From an uncultured Ruminococcus sp. (GTDB lineage Bacteria > Bacillota > Clostridia > Oscillospirales > Acutalibacteraceae): 64,000 nt of DNA. Numbering within the stretch: position 1 is the stretch's first letter; each line of letters starts with the position of its first letter. Of the stretch, positions 35,648-45,513 are shown piece by piece. The notes under the pieces were generated by a model, which did not search any database, was not told the DNA's origin, and saw nothing but the letters and a program-made list of their open reading frames with translations. The DNA lies in the NCBI GenBank assembly GCA_902801245.1, contig CADCHW010000006.1, forward strand, positions 1 to 64,000. Direction: 5' to 3'. The position numbers were made by a program, and so were the translations under genes.

Positions 35648-38600
35648 TTATCTCTTATTATTCTTGTTATTCTGCTGCAAACGCTTTGCTCTTCTCTGAG
35701 AACAGCCGCATGCACAAGTTGAAACATAATCATTGTTGATAATTCCGCACTCGGGACACTTCCACTCGTCAAAATACGGCTCACGGTCGTTATTCTTTGT
35801 GGCTCTGCCCGTTGGTGTGCTTGTTGTAGCTCTGGTTGAAGCTGCACTTGATGTCGGAGTTGGAATAGGCGGCGGTGTTACAGGCGGAGCTGCCTGTGTC
35901 TGCCTTTGTGTCGGATTGATAGTAAACGGCTGCTGCTGGGGAGGTCTTTGTGTTGCTGACGGACGCTGAGTTCTCGGAGCATTTCCGCCTGCAAGCTTCT
36001 TTGCTTTTCTCTGCGAACAGCCGCATGCACAAGTCGAAACATAATCGTTGTTGATAGTTCCGCAATCGGGACACTTCCACTCGTCAAAGTAAGGCTCTCT
36101 GTTGTAAACCTGCTTGCTTCGCATAGTCTGCGGAGCTGCCGCCGCTGTATTATTCTCAGCCGGTTGAGGTGATGTCACAGGATTACCTGCGTTATCAACC
36201 ATTACGGTTTCGTGGTCGTCAAACGAATTCGGACCGTAATTTGACTTTTTATCCATAAAGTCATTCATAGCAACATCACGGCGAGTTTTACGCTGCTTGT
36301 CTGCTTCAGCCTGAGCCGCAAGCAAATCCACACCGGTTTCGTAGAACTTAGCCGCTCTCTTCTTAGTCACACTGCAGCTGCAAGCTGTAACGTACGGAGG
36401 ATTGTTCGTGCCGCACTGGAAACAAATCCACGCTGCATTCATATCCATTTTTTGACCGATTTGCGGTACTCCAGTTTGAACAGCACCCTGCTGTGCCGCT
36501 GCCGGCTGCTCGATAGACGGCTGTCTTGCCGGTCTTTGAGTTCTCGGCGGATTCTGCGTTATAGGAGCTTGATAACCGCTGGGCATTGCAGGCCGCTGAG
36601 TTCTCGGAGGAGTTTGGGTTCTCGGCGGATTCTGGGATATCGGCGGATTCTGGGATATCGGCGGATTCTGCGATATAAGCGGATTTTGCGATATCGGCGG
36701 ATTCTGAGTTATCGAAGGATTCTGCGAATTCGGCGGACGTGTAAACGACGGCGAATGCTGCGTTTTTGGAGGTGTCGTTGTGGTAGCATTCGGATTCTGT
36801 GTTATCGGAGGACGTGTGAACGACGGTGAACGCTGCGTTCTCGGAGGTACTGTAGTTGTTGCATCAGCATTCGGATTTAAGTTCTGCTGCTGAATATCTC
36901 CGTTCTCGCTTTCGGGTCTTTTCTTCCTTGTGCTTCTGCGATATCCGCACGCACAAGTGGTAACGTAATTTGCATTAACGATTCCGCACTTCTCGCACTT
37001 CCACTCGTTTGCTCCTGCTTCTCTCTCCTGCTTGTAAACCACTTTCTTCTTAAACGGATTAAATCCGGACTTTGTAGACGGCGGCGAGGATTTTGTTACG
37101 GGAGGTGTGGAAACGGTCGGCTGGGGTCTGTCAATCTGTCTTGCCGGTCTTTGAGTTCTCGGCGGAGCATTGGGGTCAACCTGCGGAGTATTTACAACTC
37201 TCTGCGGCGGCTGAACGGTTTGTCTTACAGGCGGCTGCTGCTGATACTGCTGATACGGCTGCTGAACAGTTTGCTGCTGATACTGCGGTTGAACAGAAGG
37301 CTGCTGAACCTGCTGATACGGCTGCTGAACAGTTTGCTGCTGATACTGCGGTTGAACAGAAGGCTGCTGAACCTGCTGACGCTGCGGATTATTGTTCTGC
37401 GGCTGATAGTTCGGATTATTCTGTGACAAAATAGCCTTACGCATTCGCTCTTCGATATCAAGCCGACGCTGCTGCTCTCTGATTTTTCTCTGGAGGGGAG
37501 AAAGGTGGCTCAAATCCTCTTCATCTTCGGCGAGGAAATCGGCATTCTGGGAGGCAACTGCTGCCAAAGCTTCTTCCTGTTTAGCTTTTTCGGCTGCCTG
37601 TTCCGCTGCTTTCTTTTCTTCCTCCTCACGCATTTTAGCTTGAAGTTCATGAATAGATTTAAGCTCGTCTGCCTTGCGTTTAGCTGTGGCTTCTTCTCTC
37701 TGCTTCTTCTCTTCCTCTTCTCTGCGTGCGGCTTCCTCGGCTTTGCGTTTTGCTTCGGCTTCTGCTTTGATTCGTGCTTCTTCTTCAGCCTTTAGTCTGG
37801 CTTCCTCTTCCGCTTTTCTCTTAGCTTCTTCCTCGGCTTTGATTCTCTCTTCCTCAGCCTTGCGTTTTTCCTCTTCTATAGCTCTCAGACGTTCCTCTTC
37901 GGCTTTGCGTTTAGCTTCTTCTTCGGCTTTTTTACGCTCTTCCTCGGCTCTGATTCTTTCTTCCTCTTCGGCTTTCTTTCTTGCCTCTTCCTCGGCTATG
38001 CGGCGAGCTTCTTCTTCTGCCAAACGCCTGCGTTCCTCTTCAACTCTTCTTCTTGTTTCCTCACGGATTCTTTCACGAAGAGCTGCTTCCTCCGCTTTAA
38101 GACGAGCTTCCTCCTCAGCCTGTCTTCTGGCTTCTTCCTCGGCTCTCTTTCGAGCTTCCTCTTCTGCCTTGATTCTGGCTTCTTCCTCGGCTTTGCGTCT
38201 TGCTTCTTCTTCGGCTTTGCGGCGAGCTTCTTCCTCGGCTCTGCGGCGTTCCTCTTCCGCTTTGCGTTTTTCTTCCTCGATAGCTCTCAGACGTTCCTCC
38301 TCGGCTTTGCGGCGAGCTTCCTCTTCGGCTCTTATCTTAGCTTCCATTTCGGCTTTGATTTTAGCTTCTATTTCCGCACGAATTCTTTCGCGGAGTTCCT
38401 GTTCTTCACGCTTCAAGCGAGCTTCTTCCTCAGCCTTGCGTCTTGCTTCCTCTTCCGCTCTGCGTTTAGCTTCTTCGGCTTCTTTTCTGCGGCGTTCTTC
38501 CTCAGCCTTACGTTTAGCTTCCTCTTCGGCTCTTCTGCGGCGTTCTTCTTCGGCTTTGCGTCTTGCTTCCGCTTCGGCTCTTCTTCTGGCTTCTTCCTCG

Positions 38601-41587
38601 GCTCTTCTGCGAGCTTCCTCTTCTGCCTTGCGGCGAGCTTCTTCGGCAGCCTTACGTCTTCTCTCTTTCTCTTCGGCGATTTCAGCGTCTACAATCTTCT
38701 TCTTTAGAGCTTCCGATGTAATACGCTTTTCTTCCGCTTCGAGAATTTCTTTTCTGCGTTCCTCAGCCTTACGTCTTGCTTCCGCTTCGGACTTTCTTCT
38801 CTCCTCCTCGGCGGCTCTGAACTTCGGCTCTTCCGCTCTGAACTTAGCTTCTCTTTCAGCCTTGATACGTCTTGCTTCTTTCTCCGCAGCTACCTTGGCA
38901 TCTTCGATAACCTTTCGTTCGGCTTCGTACGCAGCTCGTTTAGCTTCTTCCTCTTCAATCTTCTTTCGGAGTGCGTCACGCTCTGCCCTAGCCTTAGCTT
39001 CGGACTGTCTGCGCTGCTCTTCAAGATTTCTTCTTCTGGCTTCTTCTGCTTTTTTGCGGGCTTCTTCCTCAGCCTTACGTCTTGCTTCTTCCTCGGCTTT
39101 GCGTTTAGCTTCAAGCTCGGCTCTGATTCTTGCTTCTTCTTCGGCTCTTATCTTAGCTTCAAGTTCGGCTCTGCGTTTTGCTTCGGCTTCTGCTTTTCTG
39201 CGAGCTTCTTCCTCAGCCTTACGTTTAGCTTCAAGCTCGGCTTTGATTCTTGCTTCTTCTTCGGCTCTTATCTTAGCTTCAAGCTCGGCTCTGCGTTTTG
39301 CTTCGGCTTCCGCTTTTCTGCGGGCTTCTTCCTCTGCCTTACGCTTTGCTTCAAGCTCCGCTTTAACTCTTGCCTCTTCCTCGGCTCTTATCTTAGCTTC
39401 CAGTTCGGCTTTCTTGCGAGCTTCTTCATCGGCTTTACGTTTAGCTTCCTCTTCGGCTTTTCTCTTAGCTTCTTCCTCGGCTTTGCGTTTAGCTTCCTCT
39501 TCGGCTTTTTTCTTAGCTTCTTCCTCGGCTTTGCGTTTAGCTTCTTCCTCGGCTTTGCGTTTAGCTTCTTCGTCGGCTTTTTTCTTAGCTTCTTCCTCGG
39601 CTTTGCGTTTAGCTTCCTCTTCGGCTTTTTTCTTAGCTTCTTCCTCAGCCTTGTGTTTAGCTTCCTCTTCGGCTTTTTTCTTAGCTTCTTCCTCAGCCTT
39701 GCGTTTAGCTTCCTCTTCAGCTTTTTTCTTAGCTTCTTCTTCGGCTTTCTTTTTAGCTTCTTCCTCGGCTTTACGTTTAGCTTCCTCTTCGGCTTCTTTC
39801 TTAGCTTCGCCCATTACGTAAATAGCTTTAGGACCGCTCTTGTCGCTGTCACGCTGTGACTTCGGACGCCATACGGGAATTGGAGCATTCATAAACTCGG
39901 CAATCTCCGCCTGAATTTCCTCCTCTGTAAGCTCGACTTTATCGGGCATCTCCGGGTCGTAATCATCGGGGAGTTCGGGTTCTTTCGGCTCTTCGGGTTT
40001 TGTTTCGGCAGCTGGCTTTTCGGGTTCAGGGGTCGGCTGAACATTCTGAGGTTTTGCAGCGTTGTTCTGCTGAACGGGAACATTCTGCTGCTGAACCGCA
40101 GGTTTAACTTCTTCCTTAACCTCATTCTCCTTAGAGTTCTGCTGCTGAACTACAGGCTGATTATTTGCGTTGGAAATTTCGGGTTTATCGTCCTTGGGAA
40201 TTCTGCCTGCTGCGATATTCTTTGCTCTTTTCTGTGTGCAGCCGCAGTGACAAGTAACAACATAATCTTTATTAACAGTACCGCATTCGGGACATTTCCA
40301 TTCAAAGTTACCCTCATCGGCTTCCTGATTGAGTTCTTTTTTGGGCGGACCGAAAAGCATATCCCTAAGGGAGGGCTTATAAGCACCGTCCTTATCGTTT
40401 TTCTTATCGTTTTTCTTTTTGTTCATCTGGGACGTATACATAATAACTTCGCCGTTTTTAAGAGCGTCATCTCCCAGTTCCGCCTTAATTTGATTTTCAA
40501 TTGCTTTTGATGGTGCTTTGAGTTCGTTTGTATTGTCACCGTCTTCAATAGGTCTTTTAACAATAACTTTCTTCTTTCCGTCAGCGGAAACTTCCTCTTT
40601 GACAATTTCGCCGTCAATCTTCGGCTTTTCATCTTTGGAATTTGTATCGTCGTCCTTGTCGCCGGGTTTTATAACCTGAACGTTTCCGGGGTTGGGATTG
40701 CCCGTATTTTTAGGCATTTGAAGCGGTTGAATAGGCTGCTGACCCTGCATAGGTCTTTGACCGTAAGCCGGGTACTGACCGTACGGAGAAGTGTACGTAA
40801 GAGCCTGCTGTGCAAACTGAGTTTGCGGAGGCTGCTGCGGATTAAATTGTGTTTGCGGCGGCTGCTGTGCTGTAGGTGCTTGCGGACCGTAAACAGGCAT
40901 TTGCTGCGAATTTGCAGCTTGCGAACCGTACGGCATCTGCTGTGCAGGATATGCACCGAACTGCTGCTGTGCGGGATAGTATCCGTAATTGCCGGCATTC
41001 TGCGGCTGTTTAAACTGATACTGCTGATAGTTGTTATAGCCGAACTGTGTCCGAGGAGCTGTCTGCGGCTGAGAATTTCCTCCGACAGTCTGCTGCTTCT
41101 GAGCCTGACTTCCCTGGGGCGTAGCTCTGTAGTCGTACTGTCCCGGACCTGCTCCAGAATACGCATTGTTCTGACCATACTGACTCCTGCTTGCCTTATA
41201 GTTGTACTGCCCGGGACCCGTTCCGTTTCCGTTCTGCTGATACGCACCGTAAGTCCGAGGAGTTTGTGACGGATATCCCGAGTTTGCACCTTGGCGGAAA
41301 TTACCTTGCTGTGCAAACTGAGGGGAATAGCCGCCGCCATAAGGCTGCTGATACGGCATTTGACCCTGCGGAGCAGAGCCGTAGCCGTACTGCGGCACGC
41401 CTTGCTGTGCCGGATAGCCGTTTGGCGGATTCGGGGTATATGCATTCTGCCCCGCTCCCGTCGGCGTGTTGGGTGGATTTACCCCCTTCACGCTCTCCGC
41501 AGGATTACCTGTCTTCTGAACCTCTTTAGTTTCCTGTTCAGCGGACAAAGCTTCTCCTTGGAGATTCTTTTTTCCTTGTTCTTCCAT
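35648..41587 (-). CDS. Giant low-complexity protein: P/Q/Y-rich N-terminus, charged helix, five zinc ribbons
   Basis: About 1979 residues, no signal peptide or membrane helix, so cytoplasmic. Residues 1-310 are rich in Gln, Pro, Tyr, Gly, Asn. Zinc ribbon 1 (about 422-454) is WKCPECGTVNKDYVVTCHCG. Residues about 590-1360 are nearly pure Glu/Ala/Lys/Arg (AEEEAKRKAEEEAKKK repeats), a pattern of long single or coiled helices. Gln/Pro and NPPISQ repeats follow, interleaved with ribbons 2 to 5 (about 1525, 1717, 1832, 1932), each CxxC...CxC(G/S) with YV(T/S)xC. I recognise no family; an adaptor or scaffold role is inference. The ATG at 41587 follows AGGAAG. Transcribed after the carboxyltransferase operon (97-bp gap). 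The opposite-strand 715-codon ORF is an artefact of the repeats. Confidence 0.85.
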   Translation of the reverse strand: MEEQGKKNLQGEALSAEQETKEVQKTGNPAESVKGVNPPNTPTGAGQNAYTPNPPNGYPAQQGVPQYGYGSAPQGQMPYQQPYGGGYSPQFAQQGNFRQGANSGYPSQTPRTYGAYQQNGNGTGPGQYNYKASRSQYGQNNAYSGAGPGQYDYRATPQGSQAQKQQTVGGNSQPQTAPRTQFGYNNYQQYQFKQPQNAGNYGYYPAQQQFGAYPAQQMPYGSQAANSQQMPVYGPQAPTAQQPPQTQFNPQQPPQTQFAQQALTYTSPYGQYPAYGQRPMQGQQPIQPLQMPKNTGNPNPGNVQVIKPGDKDDDTNSKDEKPKIDGEIVKEEVSADGKKKVIVKRPIEDGDNTNELKAPSKAIENQIKAELGDDALKNGEVIMYTSQMNKKKNDKKNDKDGAYKPSLRDMLFGPPKKELNQEADEGNFEWKCPECGTVNKDYVVTCHCGCTQKRAKNIAAGRIPKDDKPEISNANNQPVVQQQNSKENEVKEEVKPAVQQQNVPVQQNNAAKPQNVQPTPEPEKPAAETKPEEPKEPELPDDYDPEMPDKVELTEEEIQAEIAEFMNAPIPVWRPKSQRDSDKSGPKAIYVMGEAKKEAEEEAKRKAEEEAKKKAEEEAKKKAEEEAKRKAEEEAKKKAEEEAKHKAEEEAKKKAEEEAKRKAEEEAKKKADEEAKRKAEEEAKRKAEEEAKKKAEEEAKRKAEEEAKRKAEEEAKRKADEEARKKAELEAKIRAEEEARVKAELEAKRKAEEEARRKAEAEAKRRAELEAKIRAEEEARIKAELEAKRKAEEEARRKAEAEAKRRAELEAKIRAEEEARIRAELEAKRKAEEEARRKAEEEARKKAEEARRRNLEEQRRQSEAKARAERDALRKKIEEEEAKRAAYEAERKVIEDAKVAAEKEARRIKAEREAKFRAEEPKFRAAEEERRKSEAEARRKAEERRKEILEAEEKRITSEALKKKIVDAEIAEEKERRRKAAEEARRKAEEEARRRAEEEARRRAEAEARRKAEEERRRRAEEEAKRKAEEERRRKEAEEAKRRAEEEARRKAEEEARLKREEQELRERIRAEIEAKIKAEMEAKIRAEEEARRKAEEERLRAIEEEKRKAEEERRRAEEEARRKAEEEARRKAEEEARIKAEEEARKRAEEEARRQAEEEARLKAEEAALRERIREETRRRVEEERRRLAEEEARRIAEEEARKKAEEEERIRAEEERKKAEEEAKRKAEEERLRAIEEEKRKAEEERIKAEEEAKRKAEEEARLKAEEEARIKAEAEAKRKAEEAARREEEEKKQREEATAKRKADELKSIHELQAKMREEEEKKAAEQAAEKAKQEEALAAVASQNADFLAEDEEDLSHLSPLQRKIREQQRRLDIEERMRKAILSQNNPNYQPQNNNPQRQQVQQPSVQPQYQQQTVQQPYQQVQQPSVQPQYQQQTVQQPYQQYQQQPPVRQTVQPPQRVVNTPQVDPNAPPRTQRPARQIDRPQPTVSTPPVTKSSPPSTKSGFNPFKKKVVYKQEREAGANEWKCEKCGIVNANYVTTCACGYRRSTRKKRPESENGDIQQQNLNPNADATTTVPPRTQRSPSFTRPPITQNPNATTTTPPKTQHSPSFTRPPNSQNPSITQNPPISQNPLISQNPPISQNPPISQNPPRTQTPPRTQRPAMPSGYQAPITQNPPRTQRPARQPSIEQPAAAQQGAVQTGVPQIGQKMDMNAAWICFQCGTNNPPYVTACSCSVTKKRAAKFYETGVDLLAAQAEADKQRKTRRDVAMNDFMDKKSNYGPNSFDDHETVMVDNAGNPVTSPQPAENNTAAAAPQTMRSKQVYNREPYFDEWKCPDCGTINNDYVSTCACGCSQRKAKKLAGGNAPRTQRPSATQRPPQQQPFTINPTQRQTQAAPPVTPPPIPTPTSSAASTRATTSTPTGRATKNNDREPYFDEWKCPECGIINNDYVSTCACGCSQRRAKRLQQNNKNNKR

Positions 41588-41684
41588 TTTATAACTTCCT
41601 CTGCAGATGAAATTATATATGTCATAAAGACATAGTATCAAGCCTTTCGGCATTTGATATCAGATGTTAGATGTGTTGTTCGCC

Positions 41685-43088
41685 TTACACGGGGTGTACT
41701 TTGTTTGCTGCATCGAAGTGTTCGCTGTCAATGCCTGCCTTAGCGTCACGGCGTTTCTCGAAGAACTTGATAGCAACACGGTCGAACTGTGCATAGGAGA
41801 GTACGTCCTCCTCCTGCTCCGTCCACTCTTCGCATTCTTTCTTAAGCTTGTCAAGCTCCGGCTCAAGCAAATCGGCAGGACGGCATGTTACAGGCTTCTC
41901 GTCGCCGATAATCTTCTTTCTGAATTTCGGGTCGATGTCAACAGGTGTCTTACCGTACTTACCCTGAACAAGGTCTTTAAACTGACCGTTTACGTTCTTG
42001 TAACGCTCACCGAAAAGTACGTTGCTAACAGCCTGAGTTCCGACAATCTGTGAAGTCGGAGTAACAAGCGGCGGATAACCTGCGTCTTTTCTAACCTTCG
42101 GAACTTCTTTCATAACCTCTTCAAGCTTATCTTCCTTACCCATTTGCTTAAGCTGTGAAAGGAGGTTGGAGAGCATACCGCCCGGAACTTGATAGATAAG
42201 AGCATTTGCGTCTACGGCAAGCATTTTCGGGTCAAGCAGACCGCTGTCAAGATACTTCTTGCGGAGCGTCATAAAGTAATCTCTTACCTCGGAAAGTGCA
42301 ACAAGGTCAAGACCTGTGTCGTAATCCGTGCCTTGAAGTGCGGCAACCATAGACTCCGTAGGAGCATGTGACGTACCCAAAGCAAGAGGGGACATAGCCG
42401 TATCTATAATATCCGCACCTGCCTCAATACCTTTGAGCAGGCACATTGAAGCAAGACCCGAGGTATAATGAGTATGCAGGTCAACAGGAATTTTAACAGC
42501 CTTTTTAATAGCCTTTACAAGCTCTTCGGTTCTGTACGGTGTGAGCAAAGCAGCCATATCCTTGATACAGATTGAATCAGCACCGACCGACTCAATTTTC
42601 TTTGCATAGTCAACAAAGTACTTTGTATCGAAAACAGGACCTGTTGTATATGAAATAGCAATCTGAGCGTGAGCACCCTCTTTCTTTGCAGCCTTAACGG
42701 CAGCTTCGAGGTTTCTTATATCGTTAAGAGCGTCGAAGATACGGATAATATCCATACCGTTTGCAACACTCTTCTGAACAAAGTATTCAAGCACATCGTC
42801 TGCATAATGACGATAGCCGAGCATATTCTGACCTCTGAAAAGCATTTGAAGCTTTGTATTCGGACAGTTCTTTCTGATAGTTCTGAGTCTTTCCCACGGG
42901 TCTTCGTTCAAGAAACGCAGACAGGAATCGAAAGTCGCACCGCCCCAGCACTCCAAAGAATGGAATCCGATTTTATCGAGCTGAGGGAGAATCGGGAGCA
43001 TTTCGTCCATTGTCATTCTTGTAGCAATAAGTGACTGGTGGGCATCTCTTAAAATAGTTTCTGTAACAAGTATTTTTTTCTTGGACAT
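41685..43088 (-). CDS. Carboxyltransferase 5S-type subunit (oxaloacetate decarboxylase alpha / pyruvate carboxylase B-like)
   Basis: 467 residues. The HMGL-like TIM barrel starts ILVTETILRDAHQSLIATRM, with LECWGGATFDSCLRFLNEDP and MLFRGQNMLGYRHY. SICIKDMAALLTPY and PVDLHTHYTSG carry metal and carboxyl-Lys/His positions, and the pyruvate carboxylase-type C-terminal domain covers about 300-467 (YQVPGGMLSNLLSQLKQMG). It lacks the fused biotin domain seen in OadA and PycB; that domain is the next gene upstream. It moves CO2 between oxaloacetate/pyruvate and biotin. In an operon with a biotin carrier and a 12S-like subunit, it resembles the 5S subunit of transcarboxylase. Confidence 0.92.
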   Translation of the reverse strand: MSKKKILVTETILRDAHQSLIATRMTMDEMLPILPQLDKIGFHSLECWGGATFDSCLRFLNEDPWERLRTIRKNCPNTKLQMLFRGQNMLGYRHYADDVLEYFVQKSVANGMDIIRIFDALNDIRNLEAAVKAAKKEGAHAQIAISYTTGPVFDTKYFVDYAKKIESVGADSICIKDMAALLTPYRTEELVKAIKKAVKIPVDLHTHYTSGLASMCLLKGIEAGADIIDTAMSPLALGTSHAPTESMVAALQGTDYDTGLDLVALSEVRDYFMTLRKKYLDSGLLDPKMLAVDANALIYQVPGGMLSNLLSQLKQMGKEDKLEEVMKEVPKVRKDAGYPPLVTPTSQIVGTQAVSNVLFGERYKNVNGQFKDLVQGKYGKTPVDIDPKFRKKIIGDEKPVTCRPADLLEPELDKLKKECEEWTEQEEDVLSYAQFDRVAIKFFEKRRDAKAGIDSEHFDAANKVHPV

Positions 43089-43121
43089 TTTTATCTACAT
43101 TCCCTTCAAGGTTAATCTAAA

Positions 43122-43499
43122 TTATTCCAACGTCAGAAGAACCGCACCGGATTCCTTATTCTCGCCCTTAGTACAGAGAACTGCGGCAACCTTACCGTCC
43201 TGAGGAGCTTGAATTTCGTTCTCCATTTTCATAGCTTCAAACACAACAAGCACATCGCCCTTTTTAACGCTCTGACCGACAGTTGCGTTTACGCTTACGA
43301 TAGTACCCGGCATGGGGATTTCGATTTTAACCGAACCTGCGGCAGAAGCAGCCGGAGCGGCAGCCTTTGGAGCAGGAGCAGCCTTGGGAGCAGGAGCGGC
43401 AGCCGGAGCAGCGACAGGAGTACTTACAGCACCGCCTGAAACGTCCTCAACCTGAACATCATATGCAACACCGTTTACAGTAATTTTAAGATTTCTCAT
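43122..43499 (-). CDS. Biotin carboxyl carrier protein (1.3S-like)
   Basis: About 125 residues: an N-terminal strand-rich part (MRNLKITVNGVAYDVQVEDV), an Ala/Pro hinge (about 27-55), and a lipoyl/biotinyl domain with biotin-Lys in VFEAMKMENEI (about residue 92). The ATG at 43499 starts the conserved sequence; an SD-like AAAGGA lies upstream. Between the 12S-like and 5S-like genes in the same direction. Confidence 0.94.
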   Translation of the reverse strand: MRNLKITVNGVAYDVQVEDVSGGAVSTPVAAPAAAPAPKAAPAPKAAAPAASAAGSVKIEIPMPGTIVSVNATVGQSVKKGDVLVVFEAMKMENEIQAPQDGKVAAVLCTKGENKESGAVLLTLE

Positions 43500-43649
43500 A
43501 ATATATACGTCCTTTCTTTTATAAAGGAGTTTTAAACATACTTTATCTGTAATCTGTACAGTTGACCCCAAAAATTTTTCAACTTAAAATTCGGTCAATA
43601 CAAAACAAACTATCCTATATTCAATCTTGTGCAATGCACACTTCATTTC

Positions 43650-44948
43650 TTAAATCGTGCTGTGCTTTTTCGGGAGAGTGGTTTCTCTCTTGCCTGCGAG
43701 CATATCAAGAGAAACAGACAATACCTCTCTCAGTTCGTCAACAGCAACAACGTTATCTATGTAACCCTTTTCGGCAGCTCTCTCTGCGGAGCATTCGTTG
43801 GCTCTGAACTCTTCAACGGCTTTCTTTCTGCCCTCTGCATTGGTTTTGAGCTTCTCGGGGTTAAGTATAATAATTCCTGCCTCGGGAGCAACAGGCGAAA
43901 CGCTTGCACCCTCCAAAGCGATTGTAATATCGGTAGATGCACCCGTACCGGCAACAGCTATGTAGAACGCACCGAAAGCATCACCCGTTACAACTGTAAT
44001 TTTAGCCGTGGTAGCTTCTGCATAAGCGGCTGTAAGCTTTGTTGCGGACTTCACGCACTTGAAGCCCTTTGAATTTGCAAGCGTAATTACGGGAATCGAA
44101 TATGCATCGCAGAATCTTACAAGCTTAACCAGCTTTTCGCAAGCCTTGCGGTCGAGAACATCGCCGTTCGTTTCAACAACACCGACAGTATCTCCCTGAA
44201 GCTTTGCAAAACCTACCTTAGCGGAATCTGCGTAACCCTCAAAGAGTTCAACGAAACTTCCGCCGTCAACGAAGTTAGATATAACATCACTCTCGGGCAT
44301 AGCCGGAATTTCGTCTGTGGTATATGGGTCGGAGAGATTGTTCTGCGGAAGCAAAACGACAAGATTTTTAGCCGCTTCGATAGCACCGAACTCGTCCTTT
44401 GCGGTAATAGCGGTAACGCCGTGCTTTTTGTTTTCCTCTGCACTTCCGCCCTCGCCGTTTGTATTAATTGTGAGCTTGCCTTTTTCGCTCATAATCACGA
44501 AATCCGCACATGTTGCAAGGAGTGCCGCCGTACCCTGACAAGGACCGAGAACAACGGAAATCTGCGGAACAATGCCTGCAAGCTTGCCGCTGTAATTAAG
44601 AACTTCGCCGTAAGCGGTGAGCAAATCAACGCCCTCGTCAACTCTTGCACCGATTGAATCGTAAAGACCAATAACGGGAGTACCTGTTTTAAGTGCAAGG
44701 TTATAAAGCTTTTTAAGCTTTGCTGCGTGAGCCTTAGACATAGCACCGCCGCAAACATCGCTGTTTTGTGCGAAAGCATAAACCGCACAGCCGTTCACTT
44801 CGCCGTAGCCTGCCGCAGCCTCTGTCAAACCGTTGCCGGACTTAGCGAAAGGAGCGAGCGGAGAAAACGTACCCTCATCGAAAAGAGCGTTAAGGCGATT
44901 ATATGCACTGGAATTTTCAAGCTCTGCTTTTACTTTTTCAATACTCAT
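43650..44948 (-). CDS. Biotin-dependent carboxyltransferase (12S / methylmalonyl-CoA decarboxylase alpha-like)
   Basis: 432 residues, short for the family (usually about 500). Crotonase-fold carboxyltransferase halves: AKLKKLYNLALKTGTPVIGL, DSIGARVDEGVDLLTAYGEV, ISVVLGPCQGTAALLATCAD (N half) and SIPVITLANSKGFKCVKSAT, AFGAFYIAVAGTGASTDITI, APEAGIIILNP (C half). The N-terminus is reduced and the acyl-CoA pocket glycines are altered, so substrate is uncertain. First gene of the trio (12S, 1.3S, 5S). No beta-subunit sodium pump gene is nearby, so a soluble transcarboxylase is more likely than a decarboxylase pump (inference). Confidence 0.85.
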   Translation of the reverse strand: MSIEKVKAELENSSAYNRLNALFDEGTFSPLAPFAKSGNGLTEAAAGYGEVNGCAVYAFAQNSDVCGGAMSKAHAAKLKKLYNLALKTGTPVIGLYDSIGARVDEGVDLLTAYGEVLNYSGKLAGIVPQISVVLGPCQGTAALLATCADFVIMSEKGKLTINTNGEGGSAEENKKHGVTAITAKDEFGAIEAAKNLVVLLPQNNLSDPYTTDEIPAMPESDVISNFVDGGSFVELFEGYADSAKVGFAKLQGDTVGVVETNGDVLDRKACEKLVKLVRFCDAYSIPVITLANSKGFKCVKSATKLTAAYAEATTAKITVVTGDAFGAFYIAVAGTGASTDITIALEGASVSPVAPEAGIIILNPEKLKTNAEGRKKAVEEFRANECSAERAAEKGYIDNVVAVDELREVLSVSLDMLAGKRETTLPKKHSTI

Positions 44949-45367
44949 TTCTATTCCAACCTTTCTCTGACCGTAATTATGCCCAATATAATATATGCTG
45001 TTAATGCGAATATTTGTACAAAAACAATATTCAAGGGACATCGGTCGATGTTGTCAAACTCAATTAGACTTATTGTAATTATAAAACAAAATCGGGAAAA
45101 TGTAAAGGTTGATTTGAGAATTTTATACAAAAAATAAATAATTTTTTTAAAAAGGGGCTGATTAAAGTTTACAGCGGTTATTTTTTGTGAACATTTACCA
45201 TAATCACACGTTACAAACTCCGACATTTATTGACTGTATTTGAGTTTATTTTTAGCTTTTGTTAAATTATATTATATATTATCGTATTAGTCATTTATCA
45301 TAATTTTATATTTTTGTTAGTTTTATTTTGTATTATTAATTTATTATTCTGAGATAATTTTATTTTT

Positions 45368-45420
45368 TAACACGTGAAGTTAGTCATTGTTAAACCTTAC
45401 TTTATGTACCCGACCGAAAG
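45368..45420 (-). repeat. REP-C fragment
   Basis: Plus strand: TTTTTTAACACGTGAAGTTA GTCATTG ... GTACCCGACCGAAAG. It lies in the 565-bp gap between guaB and the 12S-like gene; the rest of the gap (44949-45367) is AT-rich leader with no other supported feature. Confidence 0.6.
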
Positions 45421-45453
45421 CTAAATATTAATTCAAAAAATATATTATCTAAA

Positions 45454-45498
45454 TTAATGGGCGAACGACACAAGTAAAAATGTCGTATCGCCCATTAA
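45454..45498 (-). terminator. Hairpin after guaB
   Basis: TTAATGGGCGA and TCGCCCATTAA with an inner CGACA/TGTCG form a 16-bp stem 16 bp past the guaB stop. The minus strand continues TTTAGATAATATATTTTTTG, so it is a probable but not ideal intrinsic terminator. Confidence 0.7.
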
Positions 45499-45513
45499 CT
45501 CAATCATTAAATC

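Noticed and set aside
37674..39821. Long open frame (about 715 codons) on the plus strand, Ser/Ala/Leu-rich
   Set aside because: It is the mirror of the GAG/GCT/AAG-type codon repeats of the minus-strand giant gene; composition is pure ASSSALRLA repeats, with no SD and no independent signature.
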